64,000 nt of DNA from assembly GCF_900112255.1 (NCBI RefSeq), contig NZ_FOLE01000010.1:114548-178547 (forward strand), in the 5' to 3' direction. This document shows positions 55,648-63,663 of the stretch, piece by piece (position 1 is the first letter of the stretch; each line of letters starts with the position of its first letter). The stretch comes from Flexibacter flexilis DSM 6793 (GTDB taxonomy: Bacteria; Bacteroidota; Bacteroidia; Cytophagales; Flexibacteraceae). A program made the position numbers and the translations under genes. The notes beneath the pieces were generated by a model, which was given only the letters and a program-made list of their open reading frames with translations, did no database searches and was not told the DNA's origin.

Positions 55648-56892
55648 ATGTCATACGCAAACAAAACTAACAACAAGCCTAAGGAGCTTGTCTTTCCTCA
55701 TCCGCAAGTAAGTGCTAATCAGCGAGAGGGTATTAAAACCAAAGAAATTACGCTTATCGTACAGGGGCAAGGGGTTTTTCTTTTTGCAGATGGAAAAGCC
55801 TCAGAACCAGCCGAATTGATTTTTAATAGCCCTGAAAAAGCAAAATCAGGATTACGCTTACTTCTTACGCCGTCAGGCACGCAACTCTATGATTTGGAAA
55901 CAGAAAAACTACTCGCAGAAACAGCAAGCGTATTGACAATACAAGAAGGCGCATATTATTGGGCAAGCCTTGATAGTCATAACTTTAATTTTAGAGTAGG
56001 GTTAGGAGAGGCGAGAAAAGAAACAATGGCGTTTGAATATGAATTTTTGACGAAAGAGGAACAAAAAGACGAAACACTCAAAAAGAAAACACGAGATTTT
56101 TTGCAAGAAATAAAACAAATTCAGTATCCGAGCTTTTTGTATCCGTTACGATTGCTTAGAGACCCAGTAATTAGCACGTTGCCTCTCAAAGTGAAGGCAA
56201 TGGATCAGCTCACGATGCGCGACATTGCCGCAAATCAGTATTTGCCCGTAGCCAATCTTAACCCCGTATCGCAAAAGCTGTATGGTAATATTGCGGGAAG
56301 CAATTTTATATTAAATGATAGTGATTTCCCTGATTTTTCAGACGCAATTGAGTATTCTATCGCCACACCAGGCTGTTGGGCGCACGAAAAACTCAAAGAA
56401 AAGGCTACCGAATTTGATAAAGATCATCCTAATCCGCATCAAGTATATTTGCGTATTACGTTGGGTGAAAACGGTGGCGAGTCTCCTGGCGTTCCGTATG
56501 TGCTCGAAATTTGGCCGCCAGATTGTTATTCGCCTATTCACAACCACGCCAATGCCAATGCCGTTATTAGGGTTTTGTATGGTCAAATCAATGTAACATT
56601 ATATCCGTTTTTGGGGGCGGAAAAACCTATGGGGAATAAAACTTTTGAAAAAGATGATATTCTTTGGATTAGCCCAACACAGAACCAAACCCATAAGTTG
56701 CACAATACGAATGCCAGTGGCCCGACTTGCATCACGATACAATGTTATATGTATGATGCTGAGGATACGCAACATTATAATTATTTCGACTATCTAGAAA
56801 GTGGCGATAATGTTGGGCATTTTGATCCAGATTCTGATATGGAATTTCTTGAATTTAAGGCGAAAATGAAGGAAGAATGGGCGAACAGATAG
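55648..56892 (+). CDS. cysteine-dioxygenase-like cupin protein with N-terminal extension
   Basis: A 414-residue protein. The C-terminal half (about 250-410) has the cysteine dioxygenase cupin motif: EIWPPDCYSPIHNHANANAV, which carries the two iron-binding His, and a second metal His in QTHKLHN. The N-terminal 230 residues are not a known domain, and typical CDOs are only about 200 residues, so substrate specificity is uncertain. ATG 55648 is used; an extension to 55543 is not coding-like. Confidence 0.7.
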   Translation: MSYANKTNNKPKELVFPHPQVSANQREGIKTKEITLIVQGQGVFLFADGKASEPAELIFNSPEKAKSGLRLLLTPSGTQLYDLETEKLLAETASVLTIQEGAYYWASLDSHNFNFRVGLGEARKETMAFEYEFLTKEEQKDETLKKKTRDFLQEIKQIQYPSFLYPLRLLRDPVISTLPLKVKAMDQLTMRDIAANQYLPVANLNPVSQKLYGNIAGSNFILNDSDFPDFSDAIEYSIATPGCWAHEKLKEKATEFDKDHPNPHQVYLRITLGENGGESPGVPYVLEIWPPDCYSPIHNHANANAVIRVLYGQINVTLYPFLGAEKPMGNKTFEKDDILWISPTQNQTHKLHNTNASGPTCITIQCYMYDAEDTQHYNYFDYLESGDNVGHFDPDSDMEFLEFKAKMKEEWANR

Positions 56893-56966
56893 GCTAAACA
56901 ATTTTTAAATTCAAAATCGCATATTTCCGACTCAATAATTGAGCGTTAGTGTTATATACATGCAAA

Positions 56967-57004
56967 AATGCGACAAGGTTCTATAAAATCTTGTCGCATT
57001 TTGT
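56967..57004 (+). terminator. terminator after the cupin gene
   Basis: AATGCGACAAG / CTTGTCGCATT stem with a 12-nt loop and a T run. Confidence 0.8.
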
Positions 57005-57141
57005 TTGTAATATACTGATAATGAGTGTTTTGTTTGTTTTTTATTGAAAAAAGAAACAAAATTTTTGGATAATTTGTCAGGATTTGGGCTTGTGTGCGAC
57101 TATATTCACAAAAAAGGGATCACTTTTAAATCGTAACGATT

Positions 57142-57777
57142 ATGTATTCGCAACCCCCAGAAAAATATCAGCAACAAATTTTCGGCCTCCGATGCTGCGC
57201 CATGTCCGTTACTGTGGGGCTGTGGCTCACGCTATCGGGTGGCGGCTTGGCCTCGCAAGCGGCTTGTAGCACGCACGCCTCATTTCCCCAAACACAACAA
57301 CAGCAACAACAAAATCCTAAAAAGCCCATGTCGTACAAAAAACCATCAGACGCCGCCCTCAAGCAGCAACTTACGCCTTTGCAATACGCAGTAACACAGC
57401 ACTCGGAAACAGAAAGGCCTTTCAAAAACGAGTATTGGGACGAGTTCCGCGAAGGGATTTACGTGGACGTTACCACAGGCGAGCCGCTTTTCGTGTCCAC
57501 CGATAAATTTGAGTCGGGTTGTGGCTGGCCAAGTTTTTCCAAGCCCATCGCCGCGCAACTCATTCAGGAAAACAAAGACCAATCGCATGGCATGGTACGC
57601 ACCGAAGTACGCAGCCGAACAGGTAACGCGCATCTGGGACACGTATTCGACGACGGCCCCACCGACAAAGGCGGTTTGCGCTACTGCATCAATAGCGCGT
57701 CGTTGCGATTCGTGCCCAAGCAAGACATGACCAAAGAAGGTTATGGTCAATATCTGGATTTGCTCAATAAAAAATAA
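57142..57777 (+). CDS. msrB: secreted methionine sulfoxide reductase B, zinc-free type
   Basis: A 211-residue protein that reduces methionine-R-sulfoxide. The catalytic Cys is in [13 protein letters not shown] and the GCGWPSF and [10 protein letters not shown] motifs are complete. The zinc-binding CxxC pairs found in many MsrBs are absent ([11 protein letters not shown] and [10 protein letters not shown] replace them). The Cys in SGCGWPSF may act as the resolving Cys. The N-terminal 60 residues hold a hydrophobic signal and a Gln-rich linker, so the enzyme acts in the periplasm or on the membrane. Confidence 0.9.
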   Translation: MYSQPPEKYQQQIFGLRCCAMSVTVGLWLTLSGGGLASQAACSTHASFPQTQQQQQQNPKKPMSYKKPSDAALKQQLTPLQYAVTQHSETERPFKNEYWDEFREGIYVDVTTGEPLFVSTDKFESGCGWPSFSKPIAAQLIQENKDQSHGMVRTEVRSRTGNAHLGHVFDDGPTDKGGLRYCINSASLRFVPKQDMTKEGYGQYLDLLNKK

Positions 57778-57887
57778 CACAGATTGCCTCTATTGGGTGT
57801 TTTTGTTTTTCGAATAAAAAATTATGTTAATTAACGGTTTTTTGTAAATTCGCTGCTGTATCTCACACATTTAATTTACTTACAATT

Positions 57888-58424
57888 ATGAAAAAGCAAG
57901 CACTTTTGTGGGCGGCGGCTATTATGTGTACGGCTTCTACCTGCTCCAAAGATGAAATTCCCGTAGATATTCCTGCGACCATTCCCGTGACCCTGACGGT
58001 GAGCGGCTCTAACGCTACTTTGAATCAAAGCGCGGAGTATGACATTAACACGCTTTCTTCCGAATTCGAAAAGTATAAAAACAATATTGGTTCTGTAACG
58101 ATTCAGAATGTGTATTATACCGTTACGGAGAATAATTCTACGGCCACAAGCCAAGTCGTTAATGCAACGGCTTCTATTTCGGGCGTTGGGGCGGACACTA
58201 CCAACAAAAAGACACTTGGTACTATCACCAACCTTGATGTAAAAAGTAGTGTTGGCGTGCGTAAAGAATTTACGATGGATAATGCTACGAAAGATTATTT
58301 AGTAACATTGCTCAAGAACGAACCACCAAAATACAAAGTGTATTTTTCGGGTAGCTCAACGACTACACCCATCAATTTCAAATTGAAAATGGAATTTAAA
58401 GTAACATTCCGTCCGAAAGTATAA
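57888..58424 (+). CDS. hypothetical lipoprotein
   Basis: A 178-residue secreted lipoprotein; the Cys at residue 19 (ASTCSKDE) is the likely lipid site. The body is rich in Thr, Ser and Asn in alternating strands, consistent with a small beta domain. No known family is recognised. A strong terminator follows. Confidence 0.7.
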   Translation: MKKQALLWAAAIMCTASTCSKDEIPVDIPATIPVTLTVSGSNATLNQSAEYDINTLSSEFEKYKNNIGSVTIQNVYYTVTENNSTATSQVVNATASISGVGADTTNKKTLGTITNLDVKSSVGVRKEFTMDNATKDYLVTLLKNEPPKYKVYFSGSSTTTPINFKLKMEFKVTFRPKV

Positions 58425-58451
58425 TTATTCTCAACTATAAGATAGTTTTCG

Positions 58452-58494
58452 ATGCGATAAGGTTTTGTAACAGAATCTTATCGCATTTTTTGTT
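58452..58494 (+). terminator. terminator after the lipoprotein gene
   Basis: ATGCGATAAG / CTTATCGCAT stem followed by a T run. Confidence 0.8.
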
Positions 58495-58547
58495 TGTATA
58501 TTTCGCATTTTGCAGAAATTTTAACACCAAATATTTTCAATAACACT

Positions 58548-59375
58548 ATGCAACGAATATTTTTAGTAGTAGGGCTGTGGCTACTGGCCGCACTGACGGG
58601 CTGGGCACAAAACAGTTACCAAACCCAAACCAACGTTCATTATTATCCTGCAAACACTTACGGAACAGATGTTTATAAAACAGAGCGTTGCGTTTTGGAT
58701 ATTTATTATCCTAAAAACAAAAAAGGTTTTGCCACAATTGTTTGGTTTCATGGTGGCGGACTGACGGGCGGCAGCAAAGAAATCCCAGAGTACCTGAAAG
58801 AAAAAGGCTGTGCGGTGGTAGGTGTTGGGTATCGGCTGCACCCCAACGTACAAGCTCCCGTGTACATAGAAGATGCCGCCGCCGCTGTGGCGTGGGTGTT
58901 CGGGAACATGCCGCAATTGGGCGCGGATACGTCTCTTATTTTTTTGTCGGGGCACTCGGCGGGCGGCTATCTGGACTTAATGCTGGGTTTGGACAAACAG
59001 TGGTTGGCACGCCATCGTATAGATGCCAACCGTATCGCGGGGCTGATTCCTTTTAGTCCGCAGTGCATCACGCATTTTACGGTACGCAAAGAACGCGGCA
59101 TGGACGACAAACAACCGCTAATAGACACATTCGCGCCGCTCTACCACGTGCGTGCCGATGCGCCGCCGCTTTTGCTCATTACGGGCGACCGCGAAAAAGA
59201 ACTACTCGGCAGATACGAAGAAAATGCTTACATGGCGCGTATGATGCAGCTCAAAGGCCATACGGCCACCACGCTCTACGAACTACAAGGCTATGACCAC
59301 CAGATGGCCGAACCCGCTTATCCCTTGTTGCTCAAAGAAATAAAACGCATCACGGAACAGAAAAAAAAGAAATGA
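58548..59375 (+). CDS. secreted alpha/beta hydrolase (esterase-like)
   Basis: A 275-residue esterase with signal peptide (ends TGWAQ). The oxyanion motif HGGG is in WFHGGGLTGG, the nucleophile Ser in LSGHSAGGY, and the Asp and His in the C-terminal part (LITGDREKEL, GYDHQMAEP). It resembles the HSL/BD-FAE family of carbohydrate or lipid esterases. ATG 58548 is used over the frame start at 58494. The stop codon is 25 bp before the CRISPR array. Confidence 0.85.
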   Translation: MQRIFLVVGLWLLAALTGWAQNSYQTQTNVHYYPANTYGTDVYKTERCVLDIYYPKNKKGFATIVWFHGGGLTGGSKEIPEYLKEKGCAVVGVGYRLHPNVQAPVYIEDAAAAVAWVFGNMPQLGADTSLIFLSGHSAGGYLDLMLGLDKQWLARHRIDANRIAGLIPFSPQCITHFTVRKERGMDDKQPLIDTFAPLYHVRADAPPLLLITGDREKELLGRYEENAYMARMMQLKGHTATTLYELQGYDHQMAEPAYPLLLKEIKRITEQKKKK

Positions 59376-59400
59376 TGCTTTCTAAGGAATAATAATTAAC

Positions 59401-59874
59401 TTTACAAATGTGATATTGCCACAACGCTGTAAATGTTGCACCAGCACCCGAAACAGTTGTGATTTGCTTTCAAAATTTACAAATGTGATATTGCCACAAC
59501 GGAAAATAAGCAAGAGTATTTCAGTGCCTAGTTGTGATTTGCTTTCAAAATTTACAAATGTGATATTGCCACAACAGTGGTAATGTGGGTGGTAGGTGTC
59601 TTGTTGTTGTGATTTGCTTTCAAAATTTACAAATGTGATATTGCCACAACATGGTGCTTTCTTCAAAACGAAACGAACCAGTTGTGATTTGCTTTCAAAA
59701 TTTACAAATGTGATATTGCCACAACCGTTCATAGCCGTAGCGTTTGAATATGCTGTTGTGATTTGCTTTCAAAATTAACAAATGTGATATTGCCACAACC
59801 TCGGAAAATAGTGGCTGATAGCCGACAAAGTTGTGATTTGCTTTCAAAATTAACAAATGTGATATTGCCACAAC
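59401..59874 (+). CRISPR. CRISPR array, left part (seven repeats, six spacers)
   Basis: Repeats of 45 nt (start GTTGTGATTTGCTTTC, end GATATTGCCACAAC; ends are inverted GTTGTG/CACAAC). Repeat 1 (59401-59425) is truncated to its last 25 nt. Full repeats start at 59456, 59531, 59606, 59681, 59755 and 59830. Spacers are 30, 30, 30, 30, 29 and 30 nt, all different. Repeats 1-5 have TTTACAAATG at the middle, and 6-7 have TTAACAAATG. Repeat length, the start sequence and spacer size resemble type II-C arrays of Bacteroidota. No cas gene is in the window. Confidence 0.93.
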
Positions 59875-59911
59875 GTAGGAGCTTATAAAAAGCTGTAAAT
59901 CAGGATTTAGT

Positions 59912-59995
59912 GTGCAATGTTAGAATGACAAAAAAAGCTCCCAAACGGAGCTTTTTTGCGTTTTCGACTGAGTTTTTGCCATTCTAACAATACAC
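59912..59995 (+). terminator. terminator hairpin nested in a larger inverted repeat
   Basis: The inner hairpin AAAAAAGCTCC / GGAGCTTTTTT (59931-59956) looks like a terminator. The outer arms GTGCAATGTTAGAATGACA (59912-59930) and its inverted copy at 59977-59995 match in 16 of 19 bases; the match extends over a further AAAA/TTTT. It lies between the array and the nuclease gene. Confidence 0.55.
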
Positions 59996-60053
59996 TTGCG
60001 CTACACTTTTTCCAAAAATCAGGTAGATTGCGCGGCATAACCAAAAATACAAA

Positions 60054-61058
60054 ATGCTCCATCATCAGGCCATTATTACGGACATAAAAGCGATTATTGC
60101 GCAGTCGCAGGAAAAAGCCATTCGGACGATAGACCACCAACGGACGTTGATGTATTGGGCTATTGGTGAACGAATTTTTCGGGAAGAGCAGCAAGGCAAA
60201 GACCGCGCCGACTATGGCCAGCACCTGACGGCGTATATTGCGCAAGCCTTAGAACCCGAACTGGGCAGCGGTTTTTCCAAACGACAAGTAGAGTTGATGC
60301 GCCAGTTTTACCGCACTTTCCCAATTGCGAACACACTGTATTCGCAATTGAGCTGGAGCCAATACAAACTTTTGCTTCGCCTCGACAGCCACGACCAACG
60401 CACTTTTTATATGGCCGAAACTGTCAAAAATAACTGGACGGTGCGCCAACTCGAACGGCAAATTTATACCAATCTCTACGAGCGGCTGTTGGTCAGCAAC
60501 GACAAAGAAAGCGTGTTGGCGGTAGCCCAAAACGAGCAGTTGCCCTCCGATGCCAAACAGATTATCAAAGACCCGATGTTTTTGGAGTTTCTGGGTTTTC
60601 GGCGCGAAAGTGCTTTTTATGAAAAAGACTTGGAAACGGCCATTATTACGCATTTGCAAGAGTTTTTGTTGGAGTTGGGCAACGGATTTTCGTTTGTGGC
60701 AAGGCAAAAACGTATTCACATCGAAGGCGATGATTTTTTCGTGGATTTGGTGTTTTACAATCGGCTGTTGCAGTGTTTTGTGATTATCGAAATCAAAACG
60801 GCCAAGCTCACGCACCAAGATTTGGGACAGTTGCAAATGTACGTCAATTACTACGACCGCGTAGAGAAGTTGCCGCACGAAAACGCGACCATCGGGATTT
60901 TGCTTTGCGCTGACAAAAACGATGCCGTCGTGCGCTATTCGCTGCCCGCAGGCCAAAAACAAATCGTGGCCAGCCAATACAAGTTATATTTGCCGACCGA
61001 ACAGCAATTGTTGGCGGAATTAAACAAAGAACTTTATAGTTTTGAAAAAGGCGAATAA
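60054..61058 (+). CDS. DUF1016 / YhcG-like PDDEXK nuclease-domain protein inside the CRISPR array
   Basis: A 334-residue protein with the DUF1016 N-terminal domain (about 1-145, with WAIGERIFREEQQGKDRADY) and a PDDEXK-type C-terminal domain (about 165-320): Asp231 in FFVDLVFY and Glu246-x-Lys248 in VIIEIKTAKL are the catalytic residues. The family is often found near restriction-modification and mobile elements; its target is not known. The stop TAA (61056-61058) directly touches the first base of the next CRISPR repeat, so the gene lies within the array. Base composition is more GC-rich than the array. Confidence 0.85.
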   Translation: MLHHQAIITDIKAIIAQSQEKAIRTIDHQRTLMYWAIGERIFREEQQGKDRADYGQHLTAYIAQALEPELGSGFSKRQVELMRQFYRTFPIANTLYSQLSWSQYKLLLRLDSHDQRTFYMAETVKNNWTVRQLERQIYTNLYERLLVSNDKESVLAVAQNEQLPSDAKQIIKDPMFLEFLGFRRESAFYEKDLETAIITHLQEFLLELGNGFSFVARQKRIHIEGDDFFVDLVFYNRLLQCFVIIEIKTAKLTHQDLGQLQMYVNYYDRVEKLPHENATIGILLCADKNDAVVRYSLPAGQKQIVASQYKLYLPTEQQLLAELNKELYSFEKGE

Positions 61059-61300
61059 TGATTTGCTTTCAAAATTAACAAATGTGATATTGCAACAACT
61101 GTTTAGGTTCTGACAGGAAGACGATAGAAGTTGTGATTTGCTTTCAAAATTTACAAATGTGATATTGCCACAACATTTAGCTTTAAGCAACAGGCCGTAA
61201 TTTAGTTGTGATTTGCTTTCAAAATTAACAAATGTGATATTGCAACAACTTACCTGATTTTTCACCGTCCAGAACCACGTGTTGTGATTTGCTTTCAAAA
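61059..61300 (+). CRISPR. CRISPR array, right part (four repeats, three spacers)
   Basis: Same repeat as the left part. Repeat 8 (61059-61099) lacks its first four bases. Repeats 9 (61130) and 10 (61205) are full, and repeat 11 (61281-61300) keeps only its first 20 nt. Spacers are 30, 30 and 31 nt. Repeats 8 and 10 end in GCAACAAC, while repeat 9 ends in GCCACAAC like the left part. The 177 bp after the array (61301-61477) are AT-rich and hold no gene. Confidence 0.92.
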
Positions 61301-61477
61301 TATCAATCTAAGTTTTAATACACTGAAATACAGTCATTAGTAAACAGCGATGTAATGCAACTAACTGATAGTTAGTTTGTTGTTCATTACTCACTAATTT
61401 TACTTACTTAATTTATTAACATTGTAAATGTTTAACTTTTTAACAAGAACAAACAATGTTGATAATCAGCAAAAAAA

Positions 61478-62629
61478 ATGACGGTTTATGTATTTCACAG
61501 AACCGACCAAACCAATAAGCGTGGAGAAGCTCCCGTTTGTGCCTATGTGATAATTGATGGTAAGAAGTCAGGCAATTTTGCATTGGGTTTAGTATGTACG
61601 CCTGAAGCTCTCGGCTCGTCGGTTGTGCAAGGTCAAATTGCTTTGGCGAAAAAAGCTATTGAAGACATACATACGTTTTTGTCGTTGTCGCAGAAGACGC
61701 TCACTGCCAATGATATTAAAACCGAGTACATTACTCGCAAAAAAGGTAATCGGGTAAAGGTCATTCAAACAGAAGGTACATTACTAAAAGTTTCGGAGGT
61801 AAAACCTAATCTGTGTTTTTTCAGAATTGCGAGGCAAATAGGAGAGATGCACGTGTATTTACTTCGTTTTGAGCGTTTTGCTAATTCACACCCAGAATAT
61901 TCAACGAATATTTATGAGATTAGGCCGCTTGTAATGAGTTATTTATCGCAATTCACCAAACGCAATACGGATACTGCAAGCGTGTATTTTCAGCGCATAA
62001 AACAGGTTGTAGTGTATGCACTGGAAGAGGGAATAATCCAGAAAAATCCATTACGAGGGGTTAAAATTTTACGTAAAAAAGGGGAGAAGCTCAGTTATCT
62101 AAAGCCAGAGCATATCAATCAAATTATTGATTATAAGGGGTTTTTACCTAAGTTAATGCCTTATGTTGATTTATTTTTATTTGCGTGCTATACAGGTTTA
62201 TCTCTTTCGGATTGTGTTAATGTAAGCCAAGAAAATATAGTGGCTTATGGAACGCGCGAATACATAGTAGCACGTCGGCAAAAAAGCAAATCATTAATTA
62301 GGACAGAATTAACTGATGTAGCCAAAAGTGTTTGGGCAAAACATGAATATAAATGGCAAACGTATCTTGACTATAATAGCAAGAGTTTTAGGAGTCAATA
62401 TTATTTGATATTACTTACAATCAAGAAGATACGGCAAATTACAGGGCAATCCGTTACGTTCCATAAGGCTCGACATACCAAAGCCTTTGAGTTGTTGAAT
62501 GTCAGGGGTGCAAGTATTGATATGGTATCCACGATGTTAGGGCATACGAATGTTACTATTACACAAAAATACTATGCTGAAATGTCTTTAGAAGGCCTAT
62601 CTAAGGCTCTGGATAAATTAGAAGAATAG
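61478..62629 (+). CDS. tyrosine recombinase (phage/element integrase type)
   Basis: A 383-residue site-specific recombinase. The N-terminal arm-type DNA-binding and SAM-like core-binding domains precede a C-terminal catalytic domain. HxxR is His329-Lys-Ala-Arg332 (FHKARHT), the second His is His356 (LGHTN), and the nucleophile is probably Tyr365 (KYYAEM). The position of the first catalytic Arg reads TGLSLSD, with Ser242 in its place, as in IntDOT of conjugative transposons. It directly follows the CRISPR array on the same strand and probably mobilises, or mobilised, the accessory DNA at this end. Confidence 0.88.
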   Translation: MTVYVFHRTDQTNKRGEAPVCAYVIIDGKKSGNFALGLVCTPEALGSSVVQGQIALAKKAIEDIHTFLSLSQKTLTANDIKTEYITRKKGNRVKVIQTEGTLLKVSEVKPNLCFFRIARQIGEMHVYLLRFERFANSHPEYSTNIYEIRPLVMSYLSQFTKRNTDTASVYFQRIKQVVVYALEEGIIQKNPLRGVKILRKKGEKLSYLKPEHINQIIDYKGFLPKLMPYVDLFLFACYTGLSLSDCVNVSQENIVAYGTREYIVARRQKSKSLIRTELTDVAKSVWAKHEYKWQTYLDYNSKSFRSQYYLILLTIKKIRQITGQSVTFHKARHTKAFELLNVRGASIDMVSTMLGHTNVTITQKYYAEMSLEGLSKALDKLEE

Positions 62630-62633
62630 AAAC

Positions 62634-62668
62634 AAAAGGCCGTCCCAATATCGGGGCGGCCTTTTGTT
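62634..62668. terminator. bidirectional terminator after the integrase
   Basis: AAAAGGCCGTCCC / GGGGCGGCCTTTT with one wobble pair and T-rich flanks, between the integrase and the minus-strand gene. Confidence 0.85.
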
Positions 62669-62671
62669 TTA

Positions 62672-63205
62672 TTAGTCTTTTAAATGCACAATTTTAACAC
62701 CCCTGCCAATTCTATGGGTAGAGTCCTCCATTACATCTTCTTCTATGTACCCTTTAGTTGTATAAAATCTAAATTTTACAACTTTATGCTTTTTTAGTAT
62801 TGCCAATGTTGGGTCATTAATACTTACATAGCTGGTACTTATACCATAGTCATCGCTTAAACCTACAGAGCCTCTCCAAAAATCAGGCCTGCCACCTCCC
62901 CTTGATGCAACCGATGGACTTACGTTAATGAGGGTATAGATACTATCATTTTCAAGTTTTAACATTAGTTTAGAACCTTCAGCTACACCAAAGATATAAT
63001 CACTGGAATATTTCCAGTCGAGCATATATAATGTATCCAGTCGAGAGATGCGAAAAAATGTTTTTGCAGTAAACCGCGATGATATTTTTTCCCAAGTAGT
63101 TCTTTTTACTACTGTACCAGTAAACTCGTCTATTTTACTTTCTTCTAATTCTTGTGCATAACTACTAAAAGAGTAAAATAGGGCAATGAATAACAGCTTT
63201 TTCAT
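62672..63205 (-). CDS. secreted hypothetical protein, partner of the Cys-rich protein
   Basis: A 177-residue protein with a short signal peptide (ends in SSYAQE). The body is beta-rich with many charged residues (VVKRTTWEKIS, LMLKLENDSIYTLIN). No family is recognised. The start codon directly follows the stop of the Cys-rich gene upstream, so the two are co-translated and probably act together in the envelope. Confidence 0.65.
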   Translation of the reverse strand: MKKLLFIALFYSFSSYAQELEESKIDEFTGTVVKRTTWEKISSRFTAKTFFRISRLDTLYMLDWKYSSDYIFGVAEGSKLMLKLENDSIYTLINVSPSVASRGGGRPDFWRGSVGLSDDYGISTSYVSINDPTLAILKKHKVVKFRFYTTKGYIEEDVMEDSTHRIGRGVKIVHLKD

Positions 63206-63469
63206 TTACTTCCTCTTCGTTGTAGATTTCTTTTTAGTTGATGATTTATATTTCTTGGTGGTTGTTGTTGGGTATGTTGCGGTAGTGGTGCTTGAGCTTG
63301 AAGAACAAACCCCGCAAGTACCACTATCTTTAGCGCAATGTTTGCAGCCGCTACAATTTTTGCAGGCCGAACAAGAGGCCGAACCAGTACATTTTTTACC
63401 TCCAGCGTAGGCATTAGCTACCCCAAACACAAGAGTAAGGGCAATGGCAATTTTAGTAAAGTATCTCAT
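63206..63469 (-). CDS. small secreted Cys-rich protein
   Basis: An 87-residue protein with signal peptide (ends in NAYAGG). A dense cluster of eight cysteines lies within 28 residues (CTGSASCSACKNCSGCKHCA and CGVC). A Ser/Thr-rich stretch and a strongly basic Lys tail follow. The cysteine spacing suggests metal binding or a disulfide-knotted structure. The ECF-type promoter element lies 27 bp upstream. Function is unknown; a role with the adjacent partner protein is likely. Confidence 0.75.
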   Translation of the reverse strand: MRYFTKIAIALTLVFGVANAYAGGKKCTGSASCSACKNCSGCKHCAKDSGTCGVCSSSSSTTTATYPTTTTKKYKSSTKKKSTTKRK

Positions 63470-63488
63470 AAATATTTTTTGTTATTTC

Positions 63489-63550
63489 TATACAAGACGT
63501 TTGCCAAAGGGAAAAAGGGTGACACGTCTTGAAAAAAAGTTTTCCACACC
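63489..63550 (-). promoter_or_regulatory. ECF-type promoter element, copy C
   Basis: On the minus strand: TGTGGAAAACTTTT (63550-63535), then TGTCACC (63524-63518), 18 nt, then CGTC (63499-63496) followed by TTGTATA; the Cys-rich gene starts at 63469. The outer box is also in copy B. Confidence 0.65.
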
Positions 63551-63620
63551 GTGCTAATGCGTTAGCTGCCTGAAAGATGCGAAGCAGCCTCCCCAAGAGG
63601 CCGAAGTCTGCAAGGGAGCG

Positions 63621-63640
63621 GCCACCCTTTTTCGGGTGGC
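63621..63640. other. GC-rich hairpin
   Basis: GCCACCC / GGGTGGC with loop TTTTTC, in the non-coding stretch upstream of copy C. The surrounding frame looks non-coding. Confidence 0.4.
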
Positions 63641-63663
63641 AACGCCCAAGAAAAGAAAAAAAA

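Noticed and set aside
59340..59400. CRISPR leader on the left side
   Set aside because: Only 25 bp lie between the esterase stop codon and the first (truncated) repeat, too short for a typical leader. The AT-rich right flank could be one, but the last repeat there is also truncated.
59382..59732. Minus-strand frame through the left CRISPR part
   Set aside because: It translates the repeats (same peptide in each unit) and has no independent gene features. The same is true of the minus-strand frame at 61020-61298.
61301..61477. Possible tRNA or att site beside the recombinase
   Set aside because: I looked for a cloverleaf and for direct repeats near the recombinase and found none that I can support within the window.
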